From Aquipseudomonas alcaligenes NBRC 14159 (GTDB lineage: Bacteria; Pseudomonadota; Gammaproteobacteria; Pseudomonadales; Pseudomonadaceae): DNA of 64,000 bases. The stretch spans positions 62,001-126,000 of the forward strand of contig NZ_BATI01000007.1 of assembly GCF_000467105.1 (NCBI RefSeq), given 5' to 3'. The translations under genes were made by a program, and so were the position numbers. The notes under the pieces are model-generated. The model saw only the letters and a list, made by a program, of their open reading frames with translations. It did no database searches and had not been told where the DNA came from. Shown here in pieces: positions 55,794 to 64,000 of this stretch (the first letter of the stretch is position 1; the number at the start of each line of letters is the position of its first letter).

Positions 55794-58447
55794 GTGATGC
55801 GTTGCGCGCCGATGCGCTGCTGGCCGAGATGCCCCGCGAGGGACGTGGCCGGCTCAAGGTCTTCCTCGGCGCGGCGCCCGGTGTGGGCAAGACCTTCGCC
55901 ATGCTGCAGGCGGCCCAGGCGCAGCAGCGTCAGGGCATCGACCTGCGCGTCGGCGTGGCCGAAACCCACGGCCGTGCGGAAACCGAGGCCATGCTCACCG
56001 GCCTGCCACAACAGCCGTTGCGGCACCTGGAATATCGCGGCGTAGCGCTGGCCGAGATGGACCTCGATGGCCTGCTGGCCAATCCGCCCAAGCTGGTACT
56101 GGTCGACGAGCTGGCTCACAGCAATGCACCGGGCAGCCGCCATGCCAAGCGCTGGCAGGATGTGCAGGAGCTGCTCGACGCCGGTATCGACGTCTACACC
56201 ACGGTCAACGTCCAGCACCTGGAGGCACTCAACGACCAGGTGCGCGACATCACCGGTGTGCAGGTCCGCGAAACCTTGCCCGACTGGGTGCTGCAGGAAG
56301 CCGATGAAATCCTGCTGGTCGACCTGCCGCCGCGCGAGCTGCTGGAGCGCCTGCGCGAGGGCAAGGTGTACGTACCGGAGCAGGCGCGCGCCGCGATCGA
56401 CGCCTTCTTCAGCCAGACCAACCTCACCGCGCTGCGTGAGCTGGCCATGCAGACGGCGGCGGCCCGGGTCGACGCCGACCTCAACCGGCGTTACCGCCAG
56501 CAGGGCCAGGAAGCGCCGAGCGTGCGTGGCCGCCTGCTGCTCGGTATCGAGGGCGATGCCCAGGCCGAGCGTCTGGTGCGCCACGCCAGCCGGGTGGCGG
56601 AGCGGCGTCATCTGCCCTGGTCGGTGGTGCATGTGGACACCGGCGCGGAGCGTGACGAGGAACGTCTGGGCAACCTGCAGGCCGCCCAGCAGCTGGCCGA
56701 ACGCCTGGGCGGCGAGGTGGTGCTGTTGCGCGGCAGTTCGGTGGCCGACACCCTGATCGAGCATGCGCGCGAGCGTCGCGCCAGCCTGATTCTGGTCGGT
56801 CGCAGTCGGCAGCGATTGCGCCGGCGCTGGCGTTTCGGACGTGGCCTGGCCGAGCGTCTGCTGAGCCTGGGCGAGGGCCTGGAAATCAGCGTGCTGGACA
56901 CCGAAGCCGAGCGTGCCCAGGGCAGTTCGCGTGCCCGTGCGGCACTGCCGTGGCGCGACTATCTGCTGGCACCGCTGGCTGCAGTACTGGCCTCCGGCCT
57001 GGCCCTGGGGCTGTCGCGGCTACTGGAGTTGCCGAACATCTCGCTGATCTTCCTCGCCGCCGTGCTGGTGGTGGCGGTGCGCAGCTCCCTGGGCCCGGCG
57101 CTGCTGTGTGCCGGGCTGTCGTTCCTGGCCTACAACCTGCTGTTCATCGAACCGCTGCTGTCGCTGAAGATTGCCCGCCAGGAGGATGTGCTGACCCTGG
57201 TGTTCTTCCTGCTGATGGCGGCGCTCACCGGCAACCTGGCGACCCGCCAGCGCCGACAGCTGCAGAGCTTGCGCCGGACCCAGGCGGAGACCACGGCGCT
57301 GCTGGAGCTGTCGCGCAAGCTGACGGCGGCCACTGACCGCCAGGCCGTGTTGAGCGCGGCTATGCAGCAGTTCGCTCTGTGGTCCGACGTCGAAGTCAGC
57401 CTGCTGTCCCGTAGCCGGGATGGCATCTGGAAGGTCGAGGCCGGCGTGCAGCGCCTGCTCAACGAGCAGGAGCGTGCTGCTGCCGACTGGTCCTGGCAGC
57501 ACGGCCAGCCGGCCGGCCTGGGCAGCGGCACGCTGCCGAACGGCCGCTGGTGGTGGTGGCCGCTGGCAGGCGAAGAGGGCCCACTGGCTCTGCTCGGCAT
57601 CGCACCCAAGGACGAGCGCCCGCTCAGCCCGGAACGCCGCCGGTTGATCGCCGCCCTCGGCCAGCCGCTGGCTCAGGCGCTGGAGCGTGCGCAGCTGGCC
57701 GAGGACCTGGAAGCGGCGCGCCTGCACGGGCAGACCGAGGAACTGCGCAGCGCATTGCTGGCCTCGGTGTCGCACGACCTGCGCACGCCGCTGACCGCCA
57801 TGCGTGGCTCGATTGACAGCCTGCTGGCACTGGGCGAGCAGATTCCCCTGAGCGACCGGCGCGAGCTGCTCGAGGGCACACGTGACGAGGCCGAGCGCCT
57901 CGACCGTTACATCCAGAACCTGCTGGACATGACCCGGCTCGGCCACGGTGGTCTCAAGCTCGCGCGTGACTGGGTGGCGCCGGCAGACATAGTCGCCAGT
58001 GCGGTGCAGCGCTTGCGTCCGGTGCTGGCGCCGCTGCAGCTGGAACTGCTGGTGCCGCAGCAACTGCCGTTGCTCTATGTACACGCGGCGCTGATCGAGC
58101 AGGCGCTGGTCAATGTGCTGGAGAACGCCGCGCGTTTCTCGCCCGCTCAGGGGCGCCTGCAGCTGGCCGTGGAGGCCGACCAGGACGAGCTGCGTATCCT
58201 CGTGGCCGACCAGGGGCCGGGCATTCCCGAGGCAGAACGGGAAAAGATCTTCGATATGTTTTATACCGCCGCCAGGGGCGACCGCGGCGGGCAGGGCACC
58301 GGCCTGGGGCTGGCGATCTGCCAGGGCATGGTTGGCGCCCACGGTGGCCGGGTGACGGTGGGCGAAGGGCTGGATGGCCGCGGCGCCTGCCTGACCCTGC
58401 ATCTGCCGCTGCATCCGCAACCCCAGCTGGAAGACGAATCCGCATGA
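55790..58447 (+). CDS. kdpD: KdpD, osmosensitive K+ channel histidine kinase
   Basis: KdpD has 885 residues. The N-terminal KdpD domain has Walker [10 protein letters not shown] and LVDELAHSN; a USP-like domain follows (about residues 250-370). Four membrane helices (about residues 390-490), a GAF-like domain and the kinase come next, with the phosphorylated H662 in [10 protein letters not shown] and an ATP domain with DQGPGIPE and [11 protein letters not shown]. It senses low K+ or ionic stress. It overlaps kdpC and kdpE by 4 bp each. Confidence 0.97.
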   Translation: MSDALRADALLAEMPREGRGRLKVFLGAAPGVGKTFAMLQAAQAQQRQGIDLRVGVAETHGRAETEAMLTGLPQQPLRHLEYRGVALAEMDLDGLLANPPKLVLVDELAHSNAPGSRHAKRWQDVQELLDAGIDVYTTVNVQHLEALNDQVRDITGVQVRETLPDWVLQEADEILLVDLPPRELLERLREGKVYVPEQARAAIDAFFSQTNLTALRELAMQTAAARVDADLNRRYRQQGQEAPSVRGRLLLGIEGDAQAERLVRHASRVAERRHLPWSVVHVDTGAERDEERLGNLQAAQQLAERLGGEVVLLRGSSVADTLIEHARERRASLILVGRSRQRLRRRWRFGRGLAERLLSLGEGLEISVLDTEAERAQGSSRARAALPWRDYLLAPLAAVLASGLALGLSRLLELPNISLIFLAAVLVVAVRSSLGPALLCAGLSFLAYNLLFIEPLLSLKIARQEDVLTLVFFLLMAALTGNLATRQRRQLQSLRRTQAETTALLELSRKLTAATDRQAVLSAAMQQFALWSDVEVSLLSRSRDGIWKVEAGVQRLLNEQERAAADWSWQHGQPAGLGSGTLPNGRWWWWPLAGEEGPLALLGIAPKDERPLSPERRRLIAALGQPLAQALERAQLAEDLEAARLHGQTEELRSALLASVSHDLRTPLTAMRGSIDSLLALGEQIPLSDRRELLEGTRDEAERLDRYIQNLLDMTRLGHGGLKLARDWVAPADIVASAVQRLRPVLAPLQLELLVPQQLPLLYVHAALIEQALVNVLENAARFSPAQGRLQLAVEADQDELRILVADQGPGIPEAEREKIFDMFYTAARGDRGGQGTGLGLAICQGMVGAHGGRVTVGEGLDGRGACLTLHLPLHPQPQLEDESA

Positions 58448-59136
58448 GTGGCCATGGCGCAACCCTTCTGGTGATCGATGACGAGGCGCAGATTCGCAAG
58501 TTCCTGCGTATCAGCCTCAGCGCGCAGGGCTACCAGGTGGTGGAGGCCGGCACCGGTCGCGACGGCCTGGCGCAGGCTGCCCTGACAAAGCCGGACCTGG
58601 TGGTGCTGGACCTTGGCCTGCCGGATATGGACGGCAAGGACGTGCTCGCCGAGCTGCGCGAATGGTCGCAGGTGCCGGTGCTGGTACTCTCGGTGCGGGC
58701 CAGCGAGGGCGAGAAGGTGCTGGCGCTGGATGGTGGCGCCAATGATTACGTGACCAAGCCCTTCGCCATCCAGGAATTCCTTGCGCGGGTGCGCGTACTG
58801 CTGCGTCAGGCCGGAGCCGGCGAGCCGGAGGCGGCGCGCATAGCGAGCGGCCCGCTGTGTGTGGATTTCGCCTACCGGCGGGTCACTCTGGACGATGTCG
58901 AGGTTGCGCTGACGCGCAAGGAGTACGCGGTGCTGGCCATGCTCGCCCGCCACATCGGCCGGGTGGTGACCCAGCAGCAGCTGCTCAAGGACATCTGGGG
59001 GCCGACCCACGTCGAGGACAGCCACTACCTGCGCGTGGTGGTAGGGCACCTGCGGCAGAAGCTCGGCGATGATCCGGCCGCCCCCCGCTTCATCGTTACC
59101 GAGGCCGGCGTCGGTTACCGCCTACGCGAGCTGTAG
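58444..59136 (+). CDS. kdpE: KdpE, response regulator of the kdp operon
   Basis: KdpE has 230 residues: a receiver domain with the phosphorylated D56 in VVLDLGLP, K at VTKPFAIQEF, and an OmpR/PhoB-type winged-helix domain with LTRKEYAVLAMLARHIGRVVTQQQLL. It should activate kdpFABC from sites such as the repeats upstream of kdpF. It overlaps kdpD by 4 bp and ends the operon. The gene on the far side is convergent, 22 bp away. Confidence 0.97.
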   Translation: MSGHGATLLVIDDEAQIRKFLRISLSAQGYQVVEAGTGRDGLAQAALTKPDLVVLDLGLPDMDGKDVLAELREWSQVPVLVLSVRASEGEKVLALDGGANDYVTKPFAIQEFLARVRVLLRQAGAGEPEAARIASGPLCVDFAYRRVTLDDVEVALTRKEYAVLAMLARHIGRVVTQQQLLKDIWGPTHVEDSHYLRVVVGHLRQKLGDDPAAPRFIVTEAGVGYRLREL

Positions 59137-59158
59137 TCCGCGCTGGCTGAGCGGTGCG

Positions 59159-60160
59159 TCAGCCGTGTTCGCGCTCGTACTTGTCGAGGGTGTCGTTGGC
59201 GATCTGCCGGCCGAGCATGATCAGCTCCGGCGCTTTGTGGAACTCGAAGAAGCGGCACACGCGCTTGGGTACGTTGATCAGGATGTCCGGCGGATAGCCG
59301 GCGATCTTGTACTGGGCCAGCGAAGTCTGCATGGCCTCGAAGCTCTGGTTGACCAGCTCCAGCAGCGAGGCCGGGCCGACGTTGCCGAGCACCTGCGAGC
59401 TGCTGGCCGACTTGGGCGCGCTGTCTTCGTGATCCTTGGGCGGCTTCGGCTCGATCCAGGGGTTGTCCGTCTCGGTGAGCAAACGTTCGCCTTCTTCCTC
59501 GTCCGTATCGCGGCGGAGGAAGGGCAGACGGGCGCTGAGCGAGCCCATCAGCTGGTCGATCTTGCCCTTGAACGCCGCCGGCCGCTCTATTACCGGCAGG
59601 CTGTACTGTTTCTGGTTCAACGAGTTGAGGTTGACCGCGACGATCAGGTCGCAGTGGCTGGACACCACCGGCACGATGGGCAGCGGATTGAGCAGGCCGC
59701 CGTCGACCAGCATGCGCGAGCCCTGGGTGACCGGTGTGAACAGGCTGGGAATGGCCGCCGAAGCGCGCATGGCCTTGTGCAGGCAGCCTTCCTGGAACCA
59801 GATTTCCTGCTGGTTGGTCAGGTCGGTGGCGACGGCGGTGTAGGGAATGGCGAGTTGTTCGATGTCGATCTCGCCAACGATCTCGTGGATCTTGCCGAAC
59901 ACCTTCTCGCCACGGATGGCGCCCAGGCGGAAACTGACGTCGAGCAGGCGCAGCACATCCAGGTAGTCCAGGCTCTCGGTCCACTCGCGATATTCGTCGA
60001 GCTTGCCAGCGGCATAGATACCGCCTACCACGGCGCCCATGGAACAGCCGGCGATGCAGCCGATCTCGTAGCCGCGCGCCTCCAGCGCCTCGATCACGCC
60101 GATATGGGCATAACCGCGAGCCCCGCCCGAGCCCAGTACCAGGGCCACTTTCTTGTTCAT
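59159..60160 (-). CDS. patatin-like phospholipase, RssA-type
   Basis: The 333-residue protein begins with the oxyanion loop LVLGSGGARGYAH and has the nucleophile motif G38-C-S40-M-G42, with a partner DGG in MLVDGGLLNPLP. These make the Ser-Asp dyad of patatin lipases. It lacks a signal peptide, so it is probably cytoplasmic or membrane-associated, and is likely to be an RssA-type lipase or esterase. I chose the ATG at 60160 (MNKKVALVLG), preceded by GGGGGATTT; the forty-odd upstream in-frame codons are atypical. Confidence 0.88.
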   Translation of the reverse strand: MNKKVALVLGSGGARGYAHIGVIEALEARGYEIGCIAGCSMGAVVGGIYAAGKLDEYREWTESLDYLDVLRLLDVSFRLGAIRGEKVFGKIHEIVGEIDIEQLAIPYTAVATDLTNQQEIWFQEGCLHKAMRASAAIPSLFTPVTQGSRMLVDGGLLNPLPIVPVVSSHCDLIVAVNLNSLNQKQYSLPVIERPAAFKGKIDQLMGSLSARLPFLRRDTDEEEGERLLTETDNPWIEPKPPKDHEDSAPKSASSSQVLGNVGPASLLELVNQSFEAMQTSLAQYKIAGYPPDILINVPKRVCRFFEFHKAPELIMLGRQIANDTLDKYEREHG

Positions 60161-60301
60161 TGGCAAATCCCCCACAGAAGCGTCGAACATACCCGCGCAG
60201 AGCGGTTGCGCCAAGGACGGCTTTGCTAGAATCGGCTGCGCCGGGCACTTTGCCCGCACGTGGGTATCCAAGCCGTACACCCGTTTCCCAGGAGAGAGAA
60301 G

Positions 60302-60580
60302 ATGACGAGAATCGCCACCCTGGCCCTGTTGGCCCTGGTCCTCAGCGGTTGCGCCGCCAAGACCGCCTACCGTGACAGTTGCGCCAACCAGCTGGATGCC
60401 GCCTGGCGCGAGCTGGACCTGGCCAAGGCCGAAGGCTTCGCGGGGACCGTGAGCTACTCCAAGGCACTGACGCTGCTGACCGGCGCCAAGACCTCGCAGC
60501 AGTTCGAGGGTTACCAGAGCTGCACGCGCAATGCCGAGAAAGCGCGCTTCTACATCCGCGAATCGCGTGCCGGGCGCTGA
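60302..60580 (+). CDS. small lipoprotein of unknown function
   Basis: The 92-residue protein has a lipoprotein signal with lipobox L14-S-G-C17 (VLSGCAAKTAY). The mature chain is a short helical, Lys/Ala-rich protein with two further cysteines (in SCANQ and SCTRN) that may pair. The sequence LDLAKAEGFAGTVSYSKALTLLTGAK looks like a helical hairpin. It is unrecognised beyond being conserved-looking. CAGGAGAGAAG precedes the ATG. The next gene starts 2 bp after its stop. Confidence 0.82.
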   Translation: MTRIATLALLALVLSGCAAKTAYRDSCANQLDAAWRELDLAKAEGFAGTVSYSKALTLLTGAKTSQQFEGYQSCTRNAEKARFYIRESRAGR

Positions 60581-60582
60581 AG

Positions 60583-61191
60583 ATGTTGCTCGATTTCGCT
60601 CAGCTGAGCGTGCTGGAGGCCTACCGCTGGCTGGCTGCGACCGTCACGCCGCGGCCCATCGCCTGGGTCTCGACGCGCTCGCCCGAGGGCGTCGACAACC
60701 TGGCGCCGTTCAGCTTCTTCCAGGTGATCAGTGATCAGCCGCCGACCCTGATGATCAACGTCGGCAGCCGTGACGACGGCAGCCTCAAGGACAGCCTGCG
60801 CAATGCGCGTGATACCGGCGAGCTGGTGATCCAGCTGGTGCCCTTTGCCCTGGCCGAGGCGATGAACGCCACGGCCGCGCTGCTCGGTCCGCAAGTCAGC
60901 GAGTTCGAGCAGTGCGGCATCGCCCGCGAGGCTTCGTTGCGCGTGGCACCGCCGCGAGTGGCCGCTGCACCGGTGGTGTTCGAGTGTCGGGTGGCGGAGA
61001 TCCAGCCCTATCCGCGGCAGGCGCCGAACTGCCACCTGATCTTCGCCGAAGTCTTGCTGGCACATATCGATGAGGCGGTTCTGGATGGCGAAGGGCGTAT
61101 CGACCCGGCTCGCCTCGACCTGGTCGGCCGCCTCGGTGGCAGCGGTTATACCCGCACGCGCGATATTTTCCGCATGCAACGGCCATCCTGA
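60583..61191 (+). CDS. flavin reductase-like (FMN-binding split barrel) protein
   Basis: The 202-residue protein begins MLLDFAQLSVLEAYRW and has the flavin reductase-like pattern TPRPIAWVSTRSPEGVDNLAPFSFFQVISDQPP, with NCHLIFAEVLLAHI later. The family binds FMN and reduces flavins or acts as a related oxidoreductase; substrate unknown. I chose the ATG at 60583, 3 bases after the lipoprotein stop codon, because the conserved N-terminus begins there. Confidence 0.86.
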   Translation: MLLDFAQLSVLEAYRWLAATVTPRPIAWVSTRSPEGVDNLAPFSFFQVISDQPPTLMINVGSRDDGSLKDSLRNARDTGELVIQLVPFALAEAMNATAALLGPQVSEFEQCGIAREASLRVAPPRVAAAPVVFECRVAEIQPYPRQAPNCHLIFAEVLLAHIDEAVLDGEGRIDPARLDLVGRLGGSGYTRTRDIFRMQRPS

Positions 61192-61280
61192 TCCGTCGCA
61201 CAGTTTCGTCAGCAACTGTTTCATGGCGCTTTGCCGGGCCGGTGTCGCCCAGTAGCATCGGCAGACTGGAACAGGAGCGA

Positions 61281-62201
61281 ATGATGCGGACGAAACTGGA
61301 TGCGGTACTGCACGAGGTCAACCAGGTGCTGCTGGGCAAGGAGCCGCAGGTGCGCCTGGCGCTGACCTGCTTGCTGGCGCGTGGTCACCTGCTGATCGAG
61401 GACCTGCCCGGCATGGGCAAGACCACCCTGAGCCAGGCCCTGGCGCGGGTGCTGGGGTTGTCCTACCAGCGCATCCAGTTCACCTCCGACCTGCTGCCCG
61501 GCGACATTCTTGGCACCTCGGTATTCGACAAGGACAGCGGCCAGTTCGTTTTCCACCCCGGGCCGATCTTTGCCGAGCTGGTGCTGGCCGACGAAATCAA
61601 CCGAGCCACGCCGAAGAGCCAGAGCTCGTTGCTGGAGGCCATGGAGGAGGGCCAGGTGACCATCGAGGGGGCCACCCGCCCGCTGCCGGAGCCTTTCTTC
61701 GTGATTGCCACACAGAACCCGGTCAGTTCCGGCGGCACTTTTGCCCTGCCGGAATCGCAGCTGGACCGTTTCCTCATGCGCCTCTCGCTGGGCTATCCGG
61801 CCCGGGCCGCCGAGCGCGCGTTGCTGCTCGGCGAAGCCCGTCGTGATCTGTTGCCGCGTCTCGAACCGATCCTCGATCATGCCGAGCTCGCGGCGATCCA
61901 GGCCCTGATTCCGCAGGTACGCACCAGCGACGCCCTGGTTGACTATGTGCTGCGCCTGGTCGAGGCCACGCGCAGCGAGGCGCAGTTCGCCTGGGGGCTG
62001 TCGCCGCGGGCCAGTCTGGCGCTGCTGGCGGCGGCGCGCGCCTGGGCGTTCCTGGCCAACCGTGACTATGTGATTCCCGAGGATGTGCAGGCGGTGCTGC
62101 CCGCGGTGGTCGGTCACCGCCTGCGCGAGCGCGCCGATCCGGCCGGCCATGGTGGTGGCGCATTGGTGCAGTGGCTGCTGCGCGAAGTCTCGGCGGTGTG
62201 A
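61281..62201 (+). CDS. MoxR family AAA+ ATPase
   Basis: The 306-residue protein has Walker A D41-LPGMGKTTL, the Walker B segment VLADEINRATPKSQSSLLEAMEE, sensor 1 IATQNP and a C-terminal lid domain. MoxR proteins act as chaperone-like ATPases for partners encoded beside them. Here it is followed by DUF58 and transglutaminase genes, the standard neighbourhood. I chose the ATG at 61281, preceded by CAGGAGCGA. Its stop shares one base with the next start. Confidence 0.92.
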   Translation: MMRTKLDAVLHEVNQVLLGKEPQVRLALTCLLARGHLLIEDLPGMGKTTLSQALARVLGLSYQRIQFTSDLLPGDILGTSVFDKDSGQFVFHPGPIFAELVLADEINRATPKSQSSLLEAMEEGQVTIEGATRPLPEPFFVIATQNPVSSGGTFALPESQLDRFLMRLSLGYPARAAERALLLGEARRDLLPRLEPILDHAELAAIQALIPQVRTSDALVDYVLRLVEATRSEAQFAWGLSPRASLALLAAARAWAFLANRDYVIPEDVQAVLPAVVGHRLRERADPAGHGGGALVQWLLREVSAV

Positions 62202-63160
62202 TGTTGCCGCTCTCGCTCAAAGCGCGCTGGCGGCGCTGGGTGGTCAGGCGAATTCCCGCAGCAGCCCAGGTGCAGCTGAACCAGCGGCGCATCTTCATCA
62301 TGCCCAACCGGGTCGGCGCTGCTTTTGTGCTGGTGCTGCTGCTGATGCTGCTGGCCGGCATCAACTACGAGAACAGCCTCGCCTACGGTCTGACCTTTCT
62401 GCTCGCCGCCGTGTTCGTGGTGGCAATCCTGCACACCTATCGCAACTTTGCCGGCCTGATCCTCAAGGCCGGTGCCAGCGGTGCCGTGTTCGTCGGCGAA
62501 CAGGCGCGCTTCAGGGTGCGCCTGGAAAGCGATGGCCGAGCCCACATGGCCATCGGTATTGGTTGGCCACCGCAGCCGCTGCAGACAATGGATGTACCGG
62601 CGCAAGGGCAGCGCGAATGCGAGCTGACTCAACCCGCGTTGCAGCGCGGCTGGCTGCGGCCTGAACGCCTGCGGGTGGAAAGCCATTTCCCGCTGGGCAT
62701 CCTGGTGGCCTGGAGCTGGGTCGACCTGGACCAGTCGGTACTGGTCTATCCGCGACCGCTGCAGGGCGAACTGCCGCTGAGTGACGGCGGCTCACTCGAC
62801 GAGGAAGACGAAGGCCAGCGCGCAACCGGCCAGGGTGCCGATGATTACCAGGGGCTGCGCAGCTACCAGCCCGGTGACTCGAAACGGCGCCTGCACTGGA
62901 AGGCGTTCTCGCGCGGCCAGGGCCTGCTGGTCAAGGACTTCGCCGCGCTCGCCGGGCGCGACCTGTGGCTGGATTTCCAGGCGCTTGGCGGTGATGCCGA
63001 GGAGCGTCTGTCGCGCCTGTGCTACTGGGTACTGCAGCTGGACGCCCGCCAGCAGGCCTATGGCCTGCGTCTGCCCGGCTGCGAGCTGGCGCCGGATCAT
63101 GGCGACGCCCATCGCGAAGCCTGCCTGCGTGCCCTGGCACTCTACGGAGTTCGCACATGA
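62201..63160 (+). CDS. DUF58 domain-containing membrane protein
   Basis: The 319-residue protein has two N-terminal helices (about residues 35-75). The DUF58 core follows, with GADDYQGLRSYQPGDSKRRLHWKAFSRG, whose Arg-His-Trp cluster is diagnostic. It is the MoxR partner and may carry a vWA-like domain. The start ATG is at 62201, and the stop overlaps the following transglutaminase gene by 4 bp. Confidence 0.9.
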   Translation: MLPLSLKARWRRWVVRRIPAAAQVQLNQRRIFIMPNRVGAAFVLVLLLMLLAGINYENSLAYGLTFLLAAVFVVAILHTYRNFAGLILKAGASGAVFVGEQARFRVRLESDGRAHMAIGIGWPPQPLQTMDVPAQGQRECELTQPALQRGWLRPERLRVESHFPLGILVAWSWVDLDQSVLVYPRPLQGELPLSDGGSLDEEDEGQRATGQGADDYQGLRSYQPGDSKRRLHWKAFSRGQGLLVKDFAALAGRDLWLDFQALGGDAEERLSRLCYWVLQLDARQQAYGLRLPGCELAPDHGDAHREACLRALALYGVRT

Positions 63161-64000
63161 GCTTCACCGCCGCCCGGCCGATCGCGGCCCGACCGATTCC
63201 GCGCATCGCGCTGACCTGGCTGCTGGTCGCGCAGGTGCTGGTGATACTGCCGCACCTGCTGCACCTGCCGCTGTGGATCATCGGTTTGTGGCTGCTGTGC
63301 GCGGGCTGGCGGATCCAGGTTTTTCGCATGCGTGCGCGTTATCCGTCGCGCCTGGAGCGAGCGGCATTGATGCTCGGTACGGCGGCGGCGGTGTTCTTCT
63401 CGCGGGGTAGCCTGGTCGGCCTGGACGGCGGTGTGCTGCTGCTGGTCGCCGCCTTCATCCTGAAGCTGGTGGAGTTGCGCAGCCGGCGCGATGCGCTGCT
63501 GCTTATCTTCCTCGGCTTCTTCGTGGTGGTGACCGGCTACCTGTTCGATGACGGCCCTCTGGCCGCTCTTTACAGCCTGCTACCGGTCACGGCGCTGCTG
63601 GCGGCGCTGATCGGCATGCAGCACAGCGGCATGGCCGAACGCCCGGCGGCCACGCTGAAGCTGGCCGGCGCGATGATGCTGCAGGCGGTGCCGCTGATGC
63701 TGTTGCTGTTTCTGTTCTTTCCGCGACTGGGGCCGTTGTGGAGTCTGCCCAACTCCTCCAAAGGCCTGACAGGGTTGTCGGACAGCATGACTCCAGGAGA
63801 TGTCGCCGAGCTGAGCCGATCTTCCGCCTTGGCATTCAGGGTCAGCTTCGAGGGCGACATGCCTCCCCAGTCTCAGCTTTATTGGAGAGCACTCACGCTG
63901 GAGGCGTTCGACGGACGACGCTGGTCGCAGTCCAGCGCTGCGCGGTTGCCGATGTCTCCCAGTTGGCAGAAGGTCGGCTCCCCGATCAGCTACAGCATCG
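63157..64000 (+). CDS. tgpA: TgpA-type transglutaminase-like protein (DUF3488), partial
   Basis: The gene runs off the window; 281 codons are visible and stay open. The visible part has about five or six helices (roughly residues 18-45, 65-110, 115-150, 165-190), then the DUF3488 periplasmic start FFPRLGPLWSLPNSS, GLSDSMTPGDVAELSRSS and LYWRALTLEAFDGRRW. In P. aeruginosa TgpA this is followed by a periplasmic transglutaminase domain with a Cys-His-Asp triad, which is not in view. It overlaps the DUF58 gene by 4 bp. Confidence 0.9.
   Translation, partial: MSFTAARPIAARPIPRIALTWLLVAQVLVILPHLLHLPLWIIGLWLLCAGWRIQVFRMRARYPSRLERAALMLGTAAAVFFSRGSLVGLDGGVLLLVAAFILKLVELRSRRDALLLIFLGFFVVVTGYLFDDGPLAALYSLLPVTALLAALIGMQHSGMAERPAATLKLAGAMMLQAVPLMLLLFLFFPRLGPLWSLPNSSKGLTGLSDSMTPGDVAELSRSSALAFRVSFEGDMPPQSQLYWRALTLEAFDGRRWSQSSAARLPMSPSWQKVGSPISYSI

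Overview
The window is chromosomal DNA from a high-G+C gammaproteobacterium, almost certainly a Pseudomonas in the broad sense. Grounds are a complete alginate biosynthesis operon with Pseudomonas-type proteins, a gltA / sdhCDAB-sucAB-lpdG-sucCD / braB block, a kdpFABCDE potassium operon, and a run of small genes in the order I recall from P. aeruginosa PAO1 (the PA1571-PA1590 and PA1621-PA1637 neighbourhoods). The alginate genes lie far from that block in PAO1, so the arrangement points to another Pseudomonas lineage, perhaps mendocina/oleovorans-like; the species cannot be fixed from the sequence. No tRNA, rRNA, CRISPR array, insertion sequence or prophage gene was seen.

Region 1 (1-14574): alginate operon, entered at the last codons of algD. 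Order is alg8, alg44, algK, algE, algG, algX, algI, algJ, algF, algL, algA, then a strong terminator. AlgA supplies GDP-mannose (which AlgD oxidises). Alg8/Alg44 polymerise and export under c-di-GMP control, AlgK/AlgE form the outer-membrane exit, AlgG epimerises, AlgX/AlgI/AlgJ/AlgF acetylate, and AlgL degrades stray polymer. The notable departure is algL: it sits between algF and algA rather than between algX and algI, and it carries a lipoprotein-type signal.

Region 2 (14641-30221): housekeeping and accessory genes. These are rlmM, tusA, a GGCT-like protein, a MATE pump, pdxB, a tiny PA1571-like gene, an ATP-NAD-kinase-like protein, an unrecognised secreted protein, DUF1287, a DCC protein, an MsbA-like ABC exporter, a saccharopine-dehydrogenase-like oxidoreductase, an EamA/RhtA exporter, ppnP, an exonuclease, a beta-hydroxyacid dehydrogenase, DUF486, YkgJ and START proteins.

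Region 3 (30236-43280): TCA-cycle block. gltA and sdhC diverge from a 349-bp spacer holding a good sigma70-type promoter for each. sdhCDAB, sucAB, lpdG and sucCD follow co-directionally, ending in a UUCG-loop terminator.

Region 4 (43526-51085): braB, two alpha/beta hydrolases, a GST, a DUF4892 protein, an AI-2E/PerM protein and a YdgA/DUF945 protein.

Region 5 (51109-59136): kdpFABC plus the kdpDE sensor/regulator, with CTTTA(C/T)GC repeats upstream that look like KdpE operators and a triple-palindrome repeat between kdpB and kdpC.

Region 6 (59159-64000): a patatin-like phospholipase, a small lipoprotein, a flavin-reductase-like protein, and a MoxR / DUF58 / transglutaminase (TgpA-type) operon whose last gene runs off the window.

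Nothing here is a clearly new multi-gene system. The most interesting signals are the rearranged alginate operon with its lipoprotein AlgL, the kdp control region and kdpB-kdpC palindromes, and the unrecognised secreted protein beside DUF1287.
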